Assembly (NCBI GenBank): GCA_035559995.1
Contig: DATMAM010000036.1
Coordinates: forward strand, 1 to 64,000
Direction of reading: 5' to 3'
DNA: 64,000 nucleotides
Source: DATMAM01 sp035559995
GTDB taxonomy: Bacteria > Desulfobacterota > Binatia > UBA9968
Shown: positions 50,691-59,681 of the stretch, in pieces
Layout of the letters: every line of letters starts with the position of its first letter
Numbering within the stretch: position 1 is the stretch's first letter
Translations under genes and position numbers: made by a program
Notes under the pieces: model-generated
Database searches by the model: none
Seen by the model: only the letters and a program-made list of their open reading frames with translations
Told to the model about the DNA's origin: nothing

Positions 50691-51944
50691 CTAATCGGCC
50701 GTGGCGATCGGCTCGAGCGGCCGCTTTCCCAAGCGCACCGCGCCCGTCTCGGTTACCAGAACCTGATCGCCGATCTGCACGGAGCGGTTCTTCGGCCCGG
50801 CGTCCCGCAGCCGGTCGCGCCGCATGGTAATCGCCGGCTTGATGTCGAAGGTCATGCCGGGGCGGATCACGATGTCGAGATCATGTTTCGTGATCGGTCC
50901 GACGCGCGGCCGCTGATTGCCGATGCCGCTCGAATGGATGATGACACCGCCGAGAGAATCCACGCCGAGCTCGTTGCCCGCCTCGGCGTAGCGCTTGATG
51001 AGATCTCCGGTCGTCGTCTTTCCCGGCCGGATAGCGTCCGCTACCGCGTGGAAAAGCTGAACGCTGACTTCCAGGGTTTTCTTGTAGTAGTCAAAGCCCG
51101 CCAATCCTTCGTTCCCGATAAAGAGCGAGTGGTTGATTTGCGCCCGGTAGCCCTGGCAATTGGCGGCGATCTCCTCGCTCAGGATCTGCCCGGGCAGCAC
51201 CGCATCGGAGGTCGGCGTTCCGAGCGTCGAGTTGCCGCCGCGGTCCAACGCCATGGAGAGGCGGGTCGGAAGTTCCCCGGTCGCGAGAAACAGGCTCAGG
51301 TAAGTCGGAAACCAGAGCTCGGCCTGGGTTTTGGCCGGCCGGCGCGCGGCTTCGATGAGCGTCTTTAGCGCCTCCTCGTTCACGGCGACGATCTTTTTGA
51401 GAATTTCGATCTCCTCCGCTCCCTTGATCATGCGCGCGCGGTGCACGGCGTCGGTGGCGACAAAGCGCGCGCGCGGCAGCGCGGCGCGCAGGCGATCGAA
51501 AGTGGTAAAAGGGATCAATCCCTCCGGATCGAAGCCGATGCCGGTGAGCTGGGTTACGCCCCAAGAGCCGGCTTCCAATCCGAGCTCCCGGATTGCGCCG
51601 ATGAGCGACTCGGAAATGTTGGCCGCCGCGACGCGGTAATGCTCCGGCGCGAGCCAGTTCATCACGCTCGACCAGAAATCCTGCCCGCGGCGGTTTTCGA
51701 CGATCGCGAGGGTCGGCTTTCTCGCGTCTTGGGGGAACACGATCCAGCCTTTGCGCGTGCGGCCGCCGATCTGCGTCAGGTAGACGGCATCGGCATCGTC
51801 TTCGGTTCCGGGCGCGATCACGCCGTCGAGTCCTTCTTGCGCCATGAGCTGGCGCACCGCGGCCCAGCGGCGATCGCGCTCGGCGAGAGAAAACGACGGC
51901 CGCGGGATTTCTCTGGGGAGCCATGCGTCGGGGATGCCCACCAT
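50691..51944 (-). CDS. M24-family metallopeptidase (Xaa-Pro/creatinase-like)
   Basis: 417 residues. N-terminal creatinase-type domain (WAAVRQLMAQEGLDGVIAPG) and C-terminal pita-bread domain (RARMIKGAEEIEILKKIVAV, GVIIHSSGIGNQRPRVGPIT, VIRPGMTFDIKPAITMRRDR). The metal ligands of active aminopeptidases (D, D, H, E, E) are not all obvious; the usual HGIG/GH motif reads HSSGIGNQRP, so it may be a creatinase-like or inactive form. ATG at 51944 has GGAGGA. It is placed between permease and ATPase genes of one operon, suggesting processing of the imported compound. Confidence 0.85.
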   Translation of the reverse strand: MVGIPDAWLPREIPRPSFSLAERDRRWAAVRQLMAQEGLDGVIAPGTEDDADAVYLTQIGGRTRKGWIVFPQDARKPTLAIVENRRGQDFWSSVMNWLAPEHYRVAAANISESLIGAIRELGLEAGSWGVTQLTGIGFDPEGLIPFTTFDRLRAALPRARFVATDAVHRARMIKGAEEIEILKKIVAVNEEALKTLIEAARRPAKTQAELWFPTYLSLFLATGELPTRLSMALDRGGNSTLGTPTSDAVLPGQILSEEIAANCQGYRAQINHSLFIGNEGLAGFDYYKKTLEVSVQLFHAVADAIRPGKTTTGDLIKRYAEAGNELGVDSLGGVIIHSSGIGNQRPRVGPITKHDLDIVIRPGMTFDIKPAITMRRDRLRDAGPKNRSVQIGDQVLVTETGAVRLGKRPLEPIATAD

Positions 51945-52009
51945 CGTTTGTCCTCCATTGTCCGGGCAGACCTCGGTGTCCGCCCATTCGGTGACGCCGT
52001 TAAAAGCTT

Positions 52010-53764
52010 TTACGCGCTCGGCAAAAACCGGAGCATCAGCTTGCGGCCCGCGAACGTGATCGCGGCCAGGACCACGACGAACAAGACTCCGAGCGCGGTG
52101 GCGGTGGTCAGCTCGCCGTGATCCCAGTACTCCCACAGGCGCACCGCGATGACCTCGTTATAGCGGCCGGCCAAAATAAGCGGCGTCGAAAACGCGCGGA
52201 TCGAGTGAATCGCCACCCAGATCCAGCCGCCGACGAGCGCGGGCATGACAAGCGGCGCCGTAACCCACAGGATCGCCCTGGCGCGGCTGAGGCCGCAGAT
52301 GCGGGCGGCGTCTTCCAGCTCCTTGTGAATCTGGATGATGGCGGCGTTGGTGACGCGCGTCGCGTAGGCGAGGTACTGAGTCATCAAGCCGAGAGCCACA
52401 ATCCACAACGTGCCGTAGATCGGGATGTAGCTGAAAGGCGGTTGAAGGTACAAAAAGATGAGCGCCAGGCCGATCACGATGCCGGGGATCGCGTGCGGAA
52501 TAAAAGCGATCGCGTCGAGGAGCCAGCGGCCGGCCGCGCGCGAGCGCACGATGATCCACGAGATGAAAAGGGCCAGCGCCATCGTAAGGGTCGCGGTCAT
52601 GAGCATGAGCTTTGCGGTGTTGAACAGCGCGCGCAGCGCCGCCTCGTCGTCCAGCAGAGCGTAGTAGTTTTGCAAGCTGACGCGAGAAAGCGCCTCAAAA
52701 GACGGCGGAACGTAGCGCGGCAGGAGCGAGCTCCAGATCAGAACGAGAAGCGGCGCGCCGACAGTCAGCAGGAAGTAGAGGCAAAAAGTCCCCAGCGCCG
52801 CGTAACGCCACTTGCCGAGAGCGATCTGGCGCGGCCGGTAGCCTTTGCCGGTGACCGTGGTGTAGCTCTCGGTGCGCCGCACGATCCGGTGATAGATGTA
52901 GACGAGCGCGACCGTGATGATCAAAAACAGCGAGGCGTACGCCGCGGAAAGGCCGTAGTCGATGGGTGCCGCCTGCCGCGCGGTAAAGAAAATCAAGGTG
53001 CTCAACACGAAGATCCGCGCCGGAAGTCCAATCACGGCCGGAATCTCGAACGAGTCGAGCGACGACATGAAAGAATAGATGCCGGCCAAAAGAATCGCCG
53101 GGGTGAGGACGGGAAGGGTCACGTGGCGGACGGTTTTCCAGCCGCTCATCCCGGCCACCCGCGCGGCTTCCTCCAGCGCCGGGTCCATCATGCGAAAAGC
53201 GGAAACGAGAATGAGAAAAAGGCTCGTGAGGCCGCGGATGCCTTCGAGAAAGATCATGCCGCCGAGCGAGAAGACGTTGATCGGCCCGCGCTCGAGCTGA
53301 ACGCCGACGATTTCGAGGAGCGACCGCAGCCACACGTTGATGATGCCGGTGTTGGGGCTGAGCAGAAGCACCCACGCCATCGAGAACAAAACTCCCGGCA
53401 TCGCCATCGGAATCAGGATCAAAGTCCACGCCAGATTCTTGTACGGCAGGTCGGTCCGCTCGACCAGCCAGGCGAAGACGAGCGCCAGGGAGAGCGTGAT
53501 CAGCGTATCGCCGGCCGCGAGAACGAAGGTGTTGAAGAGCATCTTGTAGGTGAGGGGAGTGGCGTAGACCGCCGCGTATTTCGCGAGCGTCCAGGGGCCG
53601 GACTCGCCGGGATAGGCGTCGCGAAAGCTGCTGAGGATGAGCTGAGCGAGCGGAATCAGGACGGTCCAGAGGAGGATGGCGATAACAAAGACAAAAAAGA
53701 GCTGGCCTTTCAGCGCCAGCGCCGCGCGCCGGCGATAGGGAAGCGCGAGCGTCCTTTGAGCCAT
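52010..53764 (-). CDS. Fused two-module ABC permease (FbpB/ThiP type)
   Basis: 584 residues with about twelve membrane helices, two BPD_transp_1 modules in one chain. Each carries the EAA-type loop to the ATPase: DPALEEAARVAGMSGWKTVR in the first half and KELEDAARICGLSRARAILW in the second. This single-chain layout is typical of ferric iron, thiamine and similar importers. ATG at 53764 follows the binding-protein stop by 17 bp. The ribosome site is weak, so coupling to the upstream gene is likely. Confidence 0.93.
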   Translation of the reverse strand: MAQRTLALPYRRRAALALKGQLFFVFVIAILLWTVLIPLAQLILSSFRDAYPGESGPWTLAKYAAVYATPLTYKMLFNTFVLAAGDTLITLSLALVFAWLVERTDLPYKNLAWTLILIPMAMPGVLFSMAWVLLLSPNTGIINVWLRSLLEIVGVQLERGPINVFSLGGMIFLEGIRGLTSLFLILVSAFRMMDPALEEAARVAGMSGWKTVRHVTLPVLTPAILLAGIYSFMSSLDSFEIPAVIGLPARIFVLSTLIFFTARQAAPIDYGLSAAYASLFLIITVALVYIYHRIVRRTESYTTVTGKGYRPRQIALGKWRYAALGTFCLYFLLTVGAPLLVLIWSSLLPRYVPPSFEALSRVSLQNYYALLDDEAALRALFNTAKLMLMTATLTMALALFISWIIVRSRAAGRWLLDAIAFIPHAIPGIVIGLALIFLYLQPPFSYIPIYGTLWIVALGLMTQYLAYATRVTNAAIIQIHKELEDAARICGLSRARAILWVTAPLVMPALVGGWIWVAIHSIRAFSTPLILAGRYNEVIAVRLWEYWDHGELTTATALGVLFVVVLAAITFAGRKLMLRFLPSA

Positions 53765-53781
53765 CTCGAGCGCGCAACAAT

Positions 53782-54801
53782 TTACTTCGCGACCGGAAAG
53801 CCCCAGGCCTCGATGATTTTTTTGGACAGGTCGCGCGACTTCAGATCCCACTCCTCGGTGAACTCGGATAGCTTCTTTCCCCGCGTGAGCTCGTGAGCCA
53901 GCGTGCCGGGCACCGAGCGGTGGCCGCGGCGCTCCGTTTTGTCGATCAGGAGCTGCGCCTCGTCGCTCGCCAAATAGGCCATGAGAAGCTTGGCGGTGTT
54001 CGGATATTTGGCGCCCTTGACCAGGGAAATGCCCCTTCCCTCGCTGGTGGGCACCGGCTCGGGCGTGACGAGCTTGACCGGCGCGCCCTTGCTGTGGACG
54101 CGGTACCAGCGCACGTGATCGCCGCCGCAGTAAAGCGGCACCTCGCCGGCGGCGACCTTTTCCATCGCGCCGGTCTGGTCGCGGTCCCAGACCGGCTGGT
54201 TGGCGGCCATCTTGCGGGCGAAATCGATCACCTTCTCCTCTCCCCAGGCGGGCATCAGATGCATCATGAAGATCGGACGCGCATAGACCGTGAATTTTCC
54301 TTTCCAGCGCGGGTCGATGCAGTCTTCCCACCTGGAGGGCGCCTTGTCGGGCGGCACGAGCTTGGTGTTGTAGGCGAGTCCCGCGACGCTGCCGCCGGCC
54401 CAGGTCGTCTCGAAGCCGTTTTTCTGGATGCGGTCCGGAGAAACGCCCAGCGCCTTCCAGTCGATCGGGCCCGCGATGAACGGTTTGTGACGCTCCCAAA
54501 GCTCGCTGCGCACGAGGAGAACGTCCATGTCGACCCGTCCCACGCGCAACTCGGCGAGAACCCGCTCGGACTCATCGAGGCCGGTAAAACGGTGGTGTTC
54601 CACCTTGTTGACGAACGGGTACTTTTTGCGAAAGGCTTCGGTCACGGCCGCAACCGTCTCCTTCTGCATCGACGAATAGACGCGCACCTGGCCTTCCTTC
54701 TTTGCCCCTTCGATGACCTGCTGCAGGGTCTGCCCGTAGGAAGCGCTTGCGGCGCAAATCGAAAGGGCGACGCTTAAGATGAGGCAACATTTTCGTCGCA
54801 T
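53782..54801 (-). CDS. ABC transporter binding protein (Fe3+-type)
   Basis: 339 residues. Signal peptide (CCLILSVALSICAASASYGQ) then QQVIEGAKKEGQVRVYSSMQ, KYPFVNKVEHHRFTGLDESE, WEDCIDPRWKGKFTVYARP and SEGRGISLVKGAKYPNTAKL. This is the AfuA/FbpA-like binding fold; no Tyr-rich iron site was confirmed, so the ligand may be another small anion or organic compound. GGAGGAGG precedes the ATG. First gene of the four-gene transport operon. Confidence 0.92.
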   Translation of the reverse strand: MRRKCCLILSVALSICAASASYGQTLQQVIEGAKKEGQVRVYSSMQKETVAAVTEAFRKKYPFVNKVEHHRFTGLDESERVLAELRVGRVDMDVLLVRSELWERHKPFIAGPIDWKALGVSPDRIQKNGFETTWAGGSVAGLAYNTKLVPPDKAPSRWEDCIDPRWKGKFTVYARPIFMMHLMPAWGEEKVIDFARKMAANQPVWDRDQTGAMEKVAAGEVPLYCGGDHVRWYRVHSKGAPVKLVTPEPVPTSEGRGISLVKGAKYPNTAKLLMAYLASDEAQLLIDKTERRGHRSVPGTLAHELTRGKKLSEFTEEWDLKSRDLSKKIIEAWGFPVAK

Positions 54802-54838
54802 GGTCGGAACCTCCTCCTCAGTGATTCCTTTTGCCGCT

Positions 54839-55963
54839 CTACATGCCGCGCGCCTGAAGCCACTCTTTGATCGTCGCGCAGGTCCTGAGCAAGAGATCGT
54901 TTTGCCCCCGATAGTAGTGGGTCGCCCCCTTGGCCCAGTAAAGGGTCTTATCGCGCGTCCCCGCCGCGTCGTAAATTTTTCGCGCGTGGCTCATCGGCGA
55001 GCGATCGGCGGTGCCGTGCGTCACCAGGAGCGGGACATCGATGCGCGCGATATGTTTGAGCGTGTCCGCGTTTGCGGTCGAGTAGCTCCATTGGGAAAGC
55101 CACGAGCGCAGCGTCGTGAAACGCCCCTGCGCTTTGGGCGCGTAATTGAGCGCGAAAGTATCATCGCCGCGGTTGTTGCCGAGCGTGCGCTCGTTGGGCT
55201 CGATCGTAGGATCGAGATAAAGAGGGTCCGCCTCCGTGCGCCACACTATGAAAGGCAGGTCGCGCATCACGGGATGGTTGATCTTTTTGATGCCGTCGAG
55301 CTTGGCTTGCGCCCAGCTCGTGATGCGCTCCATTCTCGCGAGCTGCGCCGCCCGGTAGCGCGTCAAGAATTCTTGCGTGTAGGGCGGCCCGTTCTTTGGA
55401 TTGTACATGTCGAGATCGGCATCCGTGGCGAACGGATCGGTCTCGTCGACGGCCGCGGGGTCGATGCGCGCCGCGAGCGAGCGATGGCGTCCGAGATGCG
55501 CTCCCGAGGTGACGATCGCATCGGCTTTGGGCAGCTCGGCCTTCGTGAGGTCGGGCGGATCGCCCGCCGGCGTCGCGGTCACGTCCGGGCTTTCCGCCTG
55601 GCTCTGGTAGAACGCCATGAGCGGCCCGCCGCCGCTGTGGCCGAAAAGCGCGACCTTCTTGCAGCCCCACTCGCGGAGAAATTTGACGCCCGCGGCGATA
55701 TCGAGCATGACCTCCTCCATGATCAGAGTGCTGTCATCGCCGGCAAAGCGCGAGCGCAGGCGAAGCGCCGCGAGCCCCACCTCTCCCAGCCCGTCCAGGC
55801 TAAAGTGCCTAAACCCGTGGCTTCCCGGGTGCATGGAAAGAACGCCGGTCGTCGGCTGCGCGCGGGCGCGCCAGACGAGCGTTCCGTACACCCGCGCGCC
55901 GTCTTCAGTCTTGAGCTCGACGAGATCGCTTTCCAATTCCGTGCCGAAAACATTCCGATACAT
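54839..55963 (-). CDS. Alpha/beta hydrolase, paralogue 1
   Basis: 374 residues. Nucleophile elbow VALFGHSGGGPLMAFYQSQA, acid in VTHGTADRSP, and His in AKGATHYYRGQ. The cap region contains DLDMYNPKNGPPYTQEFLTR. The next gene is a paralogue of exactly the same length and layout, and the two share an identical block of about 45 residues around the elbow. The start at 55963 stands one base after the stop of that gene, so both are cotranslated. The substrate is unknown; it may act on an ester or amide. Confidence 0.87.
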   Translation of the reverse strand: MYRNVFGTELESDLVELKTEDGARVYGTLVWRARAQPTTGVLSMHPGSHGFRHFSLDGLGEVGLAALRLRSRFAGDDSTLIMEEVMLDIAAGVKFLREWGCKKVALFGHSGGGPLMAFYQSQAESPDVTATPAGDPPDLTKAELPKADAIVTSGAHLGRHRSLAARIDPAAVDETDPFATDADLDMYNPKNGPPYTQEFLTRYRAAQLARMERITSWAQAKLDGIKKINHPVMRDLPFIVWRTEADPLYLDPTIEPNERTLGNNRGDDTFALNYAPKAQGRFTTLRSWLSQWSYSTANADTLKHIARIDVPLLVTHGTADRSPMSHARKIYDAAGTRDKTLYWAKGATHYYRGQNDLLLRTCATIKEWLQARGM

Positions 55964-55964
55964 G

Positions 55965-57089
55965 TTAAAACCCCCGCGCCCGCAGCCACTCGGCCGTGAT
56001 CGCCATCGATTGCCTGAGATGCTCGGGAGCGTCGAACCAGTGGGTCGCCCCGGCGACGTACTCGAGCCGCTTGTCCGTTGTGGCGGCCGCGGCAAAAATT
56101 TCCTCGGCGACATCCCCGCCGTAATCCGCGGTGCCGCCGATGACGAGCAACGGGACCCGGGTGCGCGCGATGTGGCGCGTGGTCTCGGCGTTGGCCGTGG
56201 CGTAGTAAAGATGCGAAAGCCAGGACCTTAACGTGACGAACGGGCCCTCGCGCCCTTTGTGCGCGGTGTAGTTCAGGATGTACGGATCGCCCCATAGGGT
56301 CCCGCGCCGCATGCCGGACTTGAAATTCGTGCGGTCGAGAAAGCGCGGGTTGGCCATCGTGCGGTAGATCGTAAACGGTAGATCGCGCAATCCCGGATGG
56401 TTTTTCCGTTTGATATTTTCCAGCTGCGCTCTCACCCAGGCGGCGATGCGATCGCAGCGCGCCCTTTGCGCCGCGCGATAGCGCCGCAGGAACTCCGGCG
56501 AGTAGACGGCGCCGCCGTCCGCGGGTTGGTAATTCGCGGGATCGTACATGTCTAGCGAAGGATCGACCGAGAGCGGGTCCGATTCGTCGGTGACCGACGG
56601 ATCGACGCGATTCGTGAACTCGATATGCCTTCCGAGATGCGTGTTCGTGATGACGATCGCGTCCGCTTTCGGCAGCTCGGCCTTCGTGAGATCGGGCGGA
56701 TCGCCCGCCGGCGTCGCGGTCACGTCCGGGCTTTCCGCCTGGCTCTGGTAGAACGCCATGAGCGGCCCGCCGCCGCTGTGGCCGAACAGGGCGATTTTCT
56801 CGCAGCCGCGTTCGCGCAGAAACCTCACCCCGCCCGCGATATCGAGCAGGATCTCTTCGACGATCATGTTGACGTTGTTGCCCGCGAAACGCGACTTGAG
56901 GCGCATGCTCATGAACCCGGCGCGCGCCAGCGGCTCCAACTCGAAATGGCCGAGCCGCGAGCTGTCGGGATGCATGCTCAACGTCGCGCCCTTCGGCCGC
57001 GCGCCGCGCGGCCACACGACGATGCCGTCGAGCGTCTGTCCGTCTTGCGTCTTGACCGCGACAATCTCGTGCGCGAGCGCTTCCGCCAT
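55965..57089 (-). CDS. Alpha/beta hydrolase, paralogue 2
   Basis: 374 residues. Nucleophile IALFGHSGGGPLMAFYQSQA, acid VIGGTADYGGD and His in VAGATHWFDAPEH. ATG at 57089 is set by GGAGGAC. Outside the elbow block it differs clearly from its neighbour (MHPDSSRLGHFELEPLARAG against MHPGSHGFRHFSLDGLGEVG), while about 115 bp of DNA around the elbow (56677-56790) are nearly identical to 55530-55645. This points to recent gene conversion between old duplicates. Confidence 0.87.
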   Translation of the reverse strand: MAEALAHEIVAVKTQDGQTLDGIVVWPRGARPKGATLSMHPDSSRLGHFELEPLARAGFMSMRLKSRFAGNNVNMIVEEILLDIAGGVRFLRERGCEKIALFGHSGGGPLMAFYQSQAESPDVTATPAGDPPDLTKAELPKADAIVITNTHLGRHIEFTNRVDPSVTDESDPLSVDPSLDMYDPANYQPADGGAVYSPEFLRRYRAAQRARCDRIAAWVRAQLENIKRKNHPGLRDLPFTIYRTMANPRFLDRTNFKSGMRRGTLWGDPYILNYTAHKGREGPFVTLRSWLSHLYYATANAETTRHIARTRVPLLVIGGTADYGGDVAEEIFAAAATTDKRLEYVAGATHWFDAPEHLRQSMAITAEWLRARGF

Positions 57090-57268
57090 AAAGTCCTCCG
57101 CCGAATCGAGAGCGATCTTATCCAGGCGAAAAACGGCTGTCAAAGGCCCCAAAAATTGGCAGAAAAAAGCAGAACGCGAAGCACGGTGGACGGTTCTGGA
57201 GCGCGCGGCGGAGATTTACTTTACCGGTTCGGCGCAAAGTTATAGTATGCGTGTCGAAGGAACCGCCT

Positions 57269-57709
57269 ATGAACAACGAGGACAAAACGATCTTGCTGGT
57301 GGAAGATAATCCGGACGATGTCGACCTGACCTTGCGCGCGCTCAAGCGCAACCACATCGCCAACGAGGTGGTCGTGGCGCGCGACGGGCTGGAAGCCCTG
57401 GACTACCTTTTCGGCACGGGAAGCTACGCCGGGCGCGATCTCAGTCGAAAGCCGACGGTCGTGCTGCTGGATCTCAAGCTTCCGAAGATCGACGGGCTGG
57501 AGGTCCTGCGCCGCCTGCGCGGCGATGAGCGCACCAAACTCCTGCCGGTCGTGATTCTCACGACCTCGCGCGAACAACAAGACCTCCTCAACGGCTACAG
57601 CTCCGGCGCCAACAGTTACATCGTAAAGCCGGTCGACTTCGAGAAATTCGTCAATGCCGTCGGACAGCTGGGGCTCTACTGGATGCTGCTGAACGAGCCG
57701 CCGCCGTAG
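57269..57709 (+). CDS. Single-domain response regulator (Rcp1/CheY-like)
   Basis: 146 residues, one receiver domain: ILLVEDNPDDVDLTLRALKR with the acidic residues, phospho-acceptor Asp in VVLLDLKLPKIDGLEVLRRL, LTTSREQQD and the Lys in YIVKPVDFEKF. It is the phytochrome-response-regulator subtype (NPDD, GYSSGANSYIVKPV), normally partnered with a PAS/GAF kinase. AAGGAA lies eight bases before the ATG; a GTG at 57251 is possible. No kinase is adjacent. Confidence 0.93.
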   Translation: MNNEDKTILLVEDNPDDVDLTLRALKRNHIANEVVVARDGLEALDYLFGTGSYAGRDLSRKPTVVLLDLKLPKIDGLEVLRRLRGDERTKLLPVVILTTSREQQDLLNGYSSGANSYIVKPVDFEKFVNAVGQLGLYWMLLNEPPP

Positions 57710-58147
57710 AGAAGTTCCGCGCCTCTGCTTTCCCTTCAAAGCGCCCCGCAGCCGCCGTAAAGCTCATCGCCGCCGCCGGGCCTCCGCCGCCCGCGCCGGG
57801 CGATCTCGTCCCAAGCAAGTTTTGTTAGAAGGGTGGAGGGGCCATGCGCCCATACCCATCGTATCGGTCCTCGCGGTCGGTATCGCTACCGATCCCGGTG
57901 GCTAGCTGCTGCGCGCGAAGCCCAACTCCTTGAGTCGCCGAGTAGCGGCCGTGCGGGTCGGATATGGCTCGCTACGGCCTGCGGGCCTACTCGGGAGATC
58001 GGCCGCGCCGGTCGGGAAAGCGGGACTTGGATCCCAAACGTCGTGATTTGCAACCGTATTTTCTAGAGGAAAAGGAGCCTGCGGGTGAGATAGACATTTT
58101 GCAGGGGTTGGGCTAAAGGGAGTGGCGAATTCGCTTGCGGAGGGCCC
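57710..58147. other. 438-bp gap with repeat copy C
   Basis: It lies between the response regulator and the aldehyde dehydrogenase gene. Apart from the dispersed repeat, a palindrome GCGAATTCGC at 58124-58133 was noticed. No gene is seen. Confidence 0.5.
57937..58002 (+). repeat. Dispersed palindromic repeat, copy C
   Basis: About 66 bp, same orientation as copy A: GCCGAGTAGCGGCCGTGCGG at the left, GCTCGCTACGG in the middle and TGCGGGCCTACTCGGGAGAT at the right. More diverged than copies A and B, and one C shorter in the middle block. Confidence 0.82.
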
Positions 58148-59617
58148 ATGAATACCGGCTCGTACATAAACGGCAAGTGGTATCATCCCCAATCGGATCG
58201 CCTGGTGCGGAATCTCAATCCCGCCGATCCAGACGACGTCATCGCTGAATTTCCGTCGGCGACGCCCGAGGATGTGCGCGCGGCAATCGCGGCGGCGCGC
58301 GCGGCTTTCGCCGAGTGGAAAAGATGGCCGGCGCCGGAGCGCGGCCGCGTGCTCTGGCGCGCGGCGGATATCGCGCGCCGGAGAATCGACGAGATTGCGC
58401 TGACGCTCACGCGCGAGGAAGGAAAGGTTCTCAAAGAGGCGAAGGGCGAGGTGCTCAAAGGCATCTCGCTTCTCGAGTTTTATGCCGGCGAGGGCTTTCG
58501 CATGCACGGCAAGACGCTGCCGTCGGAAGCGCGCGATACCTTCGCGTACACGATCCGCCGGCCGCTCGGCGTGGTCGGACTCATCGCGCCGTGGAATTTT
58601 CCCTGGGCGATTCCGGTTTGGAAGTCCGCGCCGGCCCTGGTCGCCGGCAACGCGGTCGTGTTCAAGCCCGCCGAGCTGACGCCGGCGACCGCATCGCTTT
58701 TGGCCGATATCTATCAAGAGGCCGGATTGCCGCCGGGAGTCTTCAATATGCTGGTCGGCCCCGGTTCCACAGTCGGCGAGGCGATCGTGAGCGCGCCCGA
58801 GGTGCGCGCCGTGTCGTTCACCGGCTCCAACGAGATCGGCGGCGCGCTGTACGTCAAAGCGGCCGCCCGCGGCGCGAAGGTTACTTGCGAAATGGGCGGA
58901 AAGAACGCCGTGATCGTCATGCCCGACGCCGATCTGGACAAAGCGGCGGTCGCGATCCACGGCGGCGCGTTCGGATCGACCGGGCAGCGCTGCACCGCGA
59001 CCTCCCGCGTCATCGCGCTGCCTTCGATCAAGGAAGCGCTGCTCGAGCGCATCGTCGAACGCGCCAGGGCGATCAAGGTCGGCCCCGGCCTGGACGAAGG
59101 CGTCGACATGGGGCCCGCGGTGGACGAAAAGCAGTGGCGCACCGACATGGATTACATCCAGCTCGGGCGGCAGGAGGGCGCGCGGCTCGTTTTGGGCGGA
59201 GCAAGGCCGAAGCATCTGGACAAGGGCTATTTCGTCGAGCCGACCATTTTTGATCGCGTCACTCCTGAGATGCGCATTTTCCGCGAGGAAATTTTCGGCC
59301 CGGTTCTTTCCGTGACGACCGCAAACAGTCTCGAAGAGGCGCTCGGGTTCGCCAACTCGGTCCAGTACGGGCTGACGACCTCGATCTTTACGCAAAACGT
59401 CGACTCGATCATGCGCTTCATCGAGGAGGTCGAAGTGGGGATGGTGCATGTCAACGAGCCCACGATCGGCGGCGAAGCGCAGCTTCCTTTCGGCGGGACA
59501 AAATCGACCGGCGTCGGCGAGCGCGAAATGGCCGAGGAGGGGTTGAATTTTTTCACCGAGCTGAAGACGGTTTTCTTGAATTACTCGGGAAGCGCGGAGC
59601 GATTGCTGACACGGTGA
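58148..59617 (+). CDS. Aldehyde dehydrogenase (NAD(P)-dependent)
   Basis: 489 residues, full length. IAPWNFPWAIPVWKSAPALV, NAD-binding SFTGSNEIGGALYVKAAARG, the general base in CEMGGKNAVIVMPDADLDKA, the catalytic Cys in FGSTGQRCTATSRVIA and the C-terminal REEIFGPVLSVTTANSLEEA and PFGGTKSTGVGERE. Closest by pattern to 2,5-dioxovalerate/semialdehyde dehydrogenases, but the substrate cannot be fixed. GGAGGG precedes the ATG. Single gene, converging on addA. Confidence 0.93.
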   Translation: MNTGSYINGKWYHPQSDRLVRNLNPADPDDVIAEFPSATPEDVRAAIAAARAAFAEWKRWPAPERGRVLWRAADIARRRIDEIALTLTREEGKVLKEAKGEVLKGISLLEFYAGEGFRMHGKTLPSEARDTFAYTIRRPLGVVGLIAPWNFPWAIPVWKSAPALVAGNAVVFKPAELTPATASLLADIYQEAGLPPGVFNMLVGPGSTVGEAIVSAPEVRAVSFTGSNEIGGALYVKAAARGAKVTCEMGGKNAVIVMPDADLDKAAVAIHGGAFGSTGQRCTATSRVIALPSIKEALLERIVERARAIKVGPGLDEGVDMGPAVDEKQWRTDMDYIQLGRQEGARLVLGGARPKHLDKGYFVEPTIFDRVTPEMRIFREEIFGPVLSVTTANSLEEALGFANSVQYGLTTSIFTQNVDSIMRFIEEVEVGMVHVNEPTIGGEAQLPFGGTKSTGVGEREMAEEGLNFFTELKTVFLNYSGSAERLLTR

Positions 59618-59681
59618 GAAAAGCGTTGATCGGGGATGGAAGATAAAAGGCGCGTCTCGAGGAGGTCCGGCCAAAAGGCTG

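Noticed and set aside
58122..58138. TGGCGAATTCGCTTGC ahead of the aldehyde dehydrogenase gene
   Set aside because: Same one-base excess spacing (N11), so not called as a promoter.
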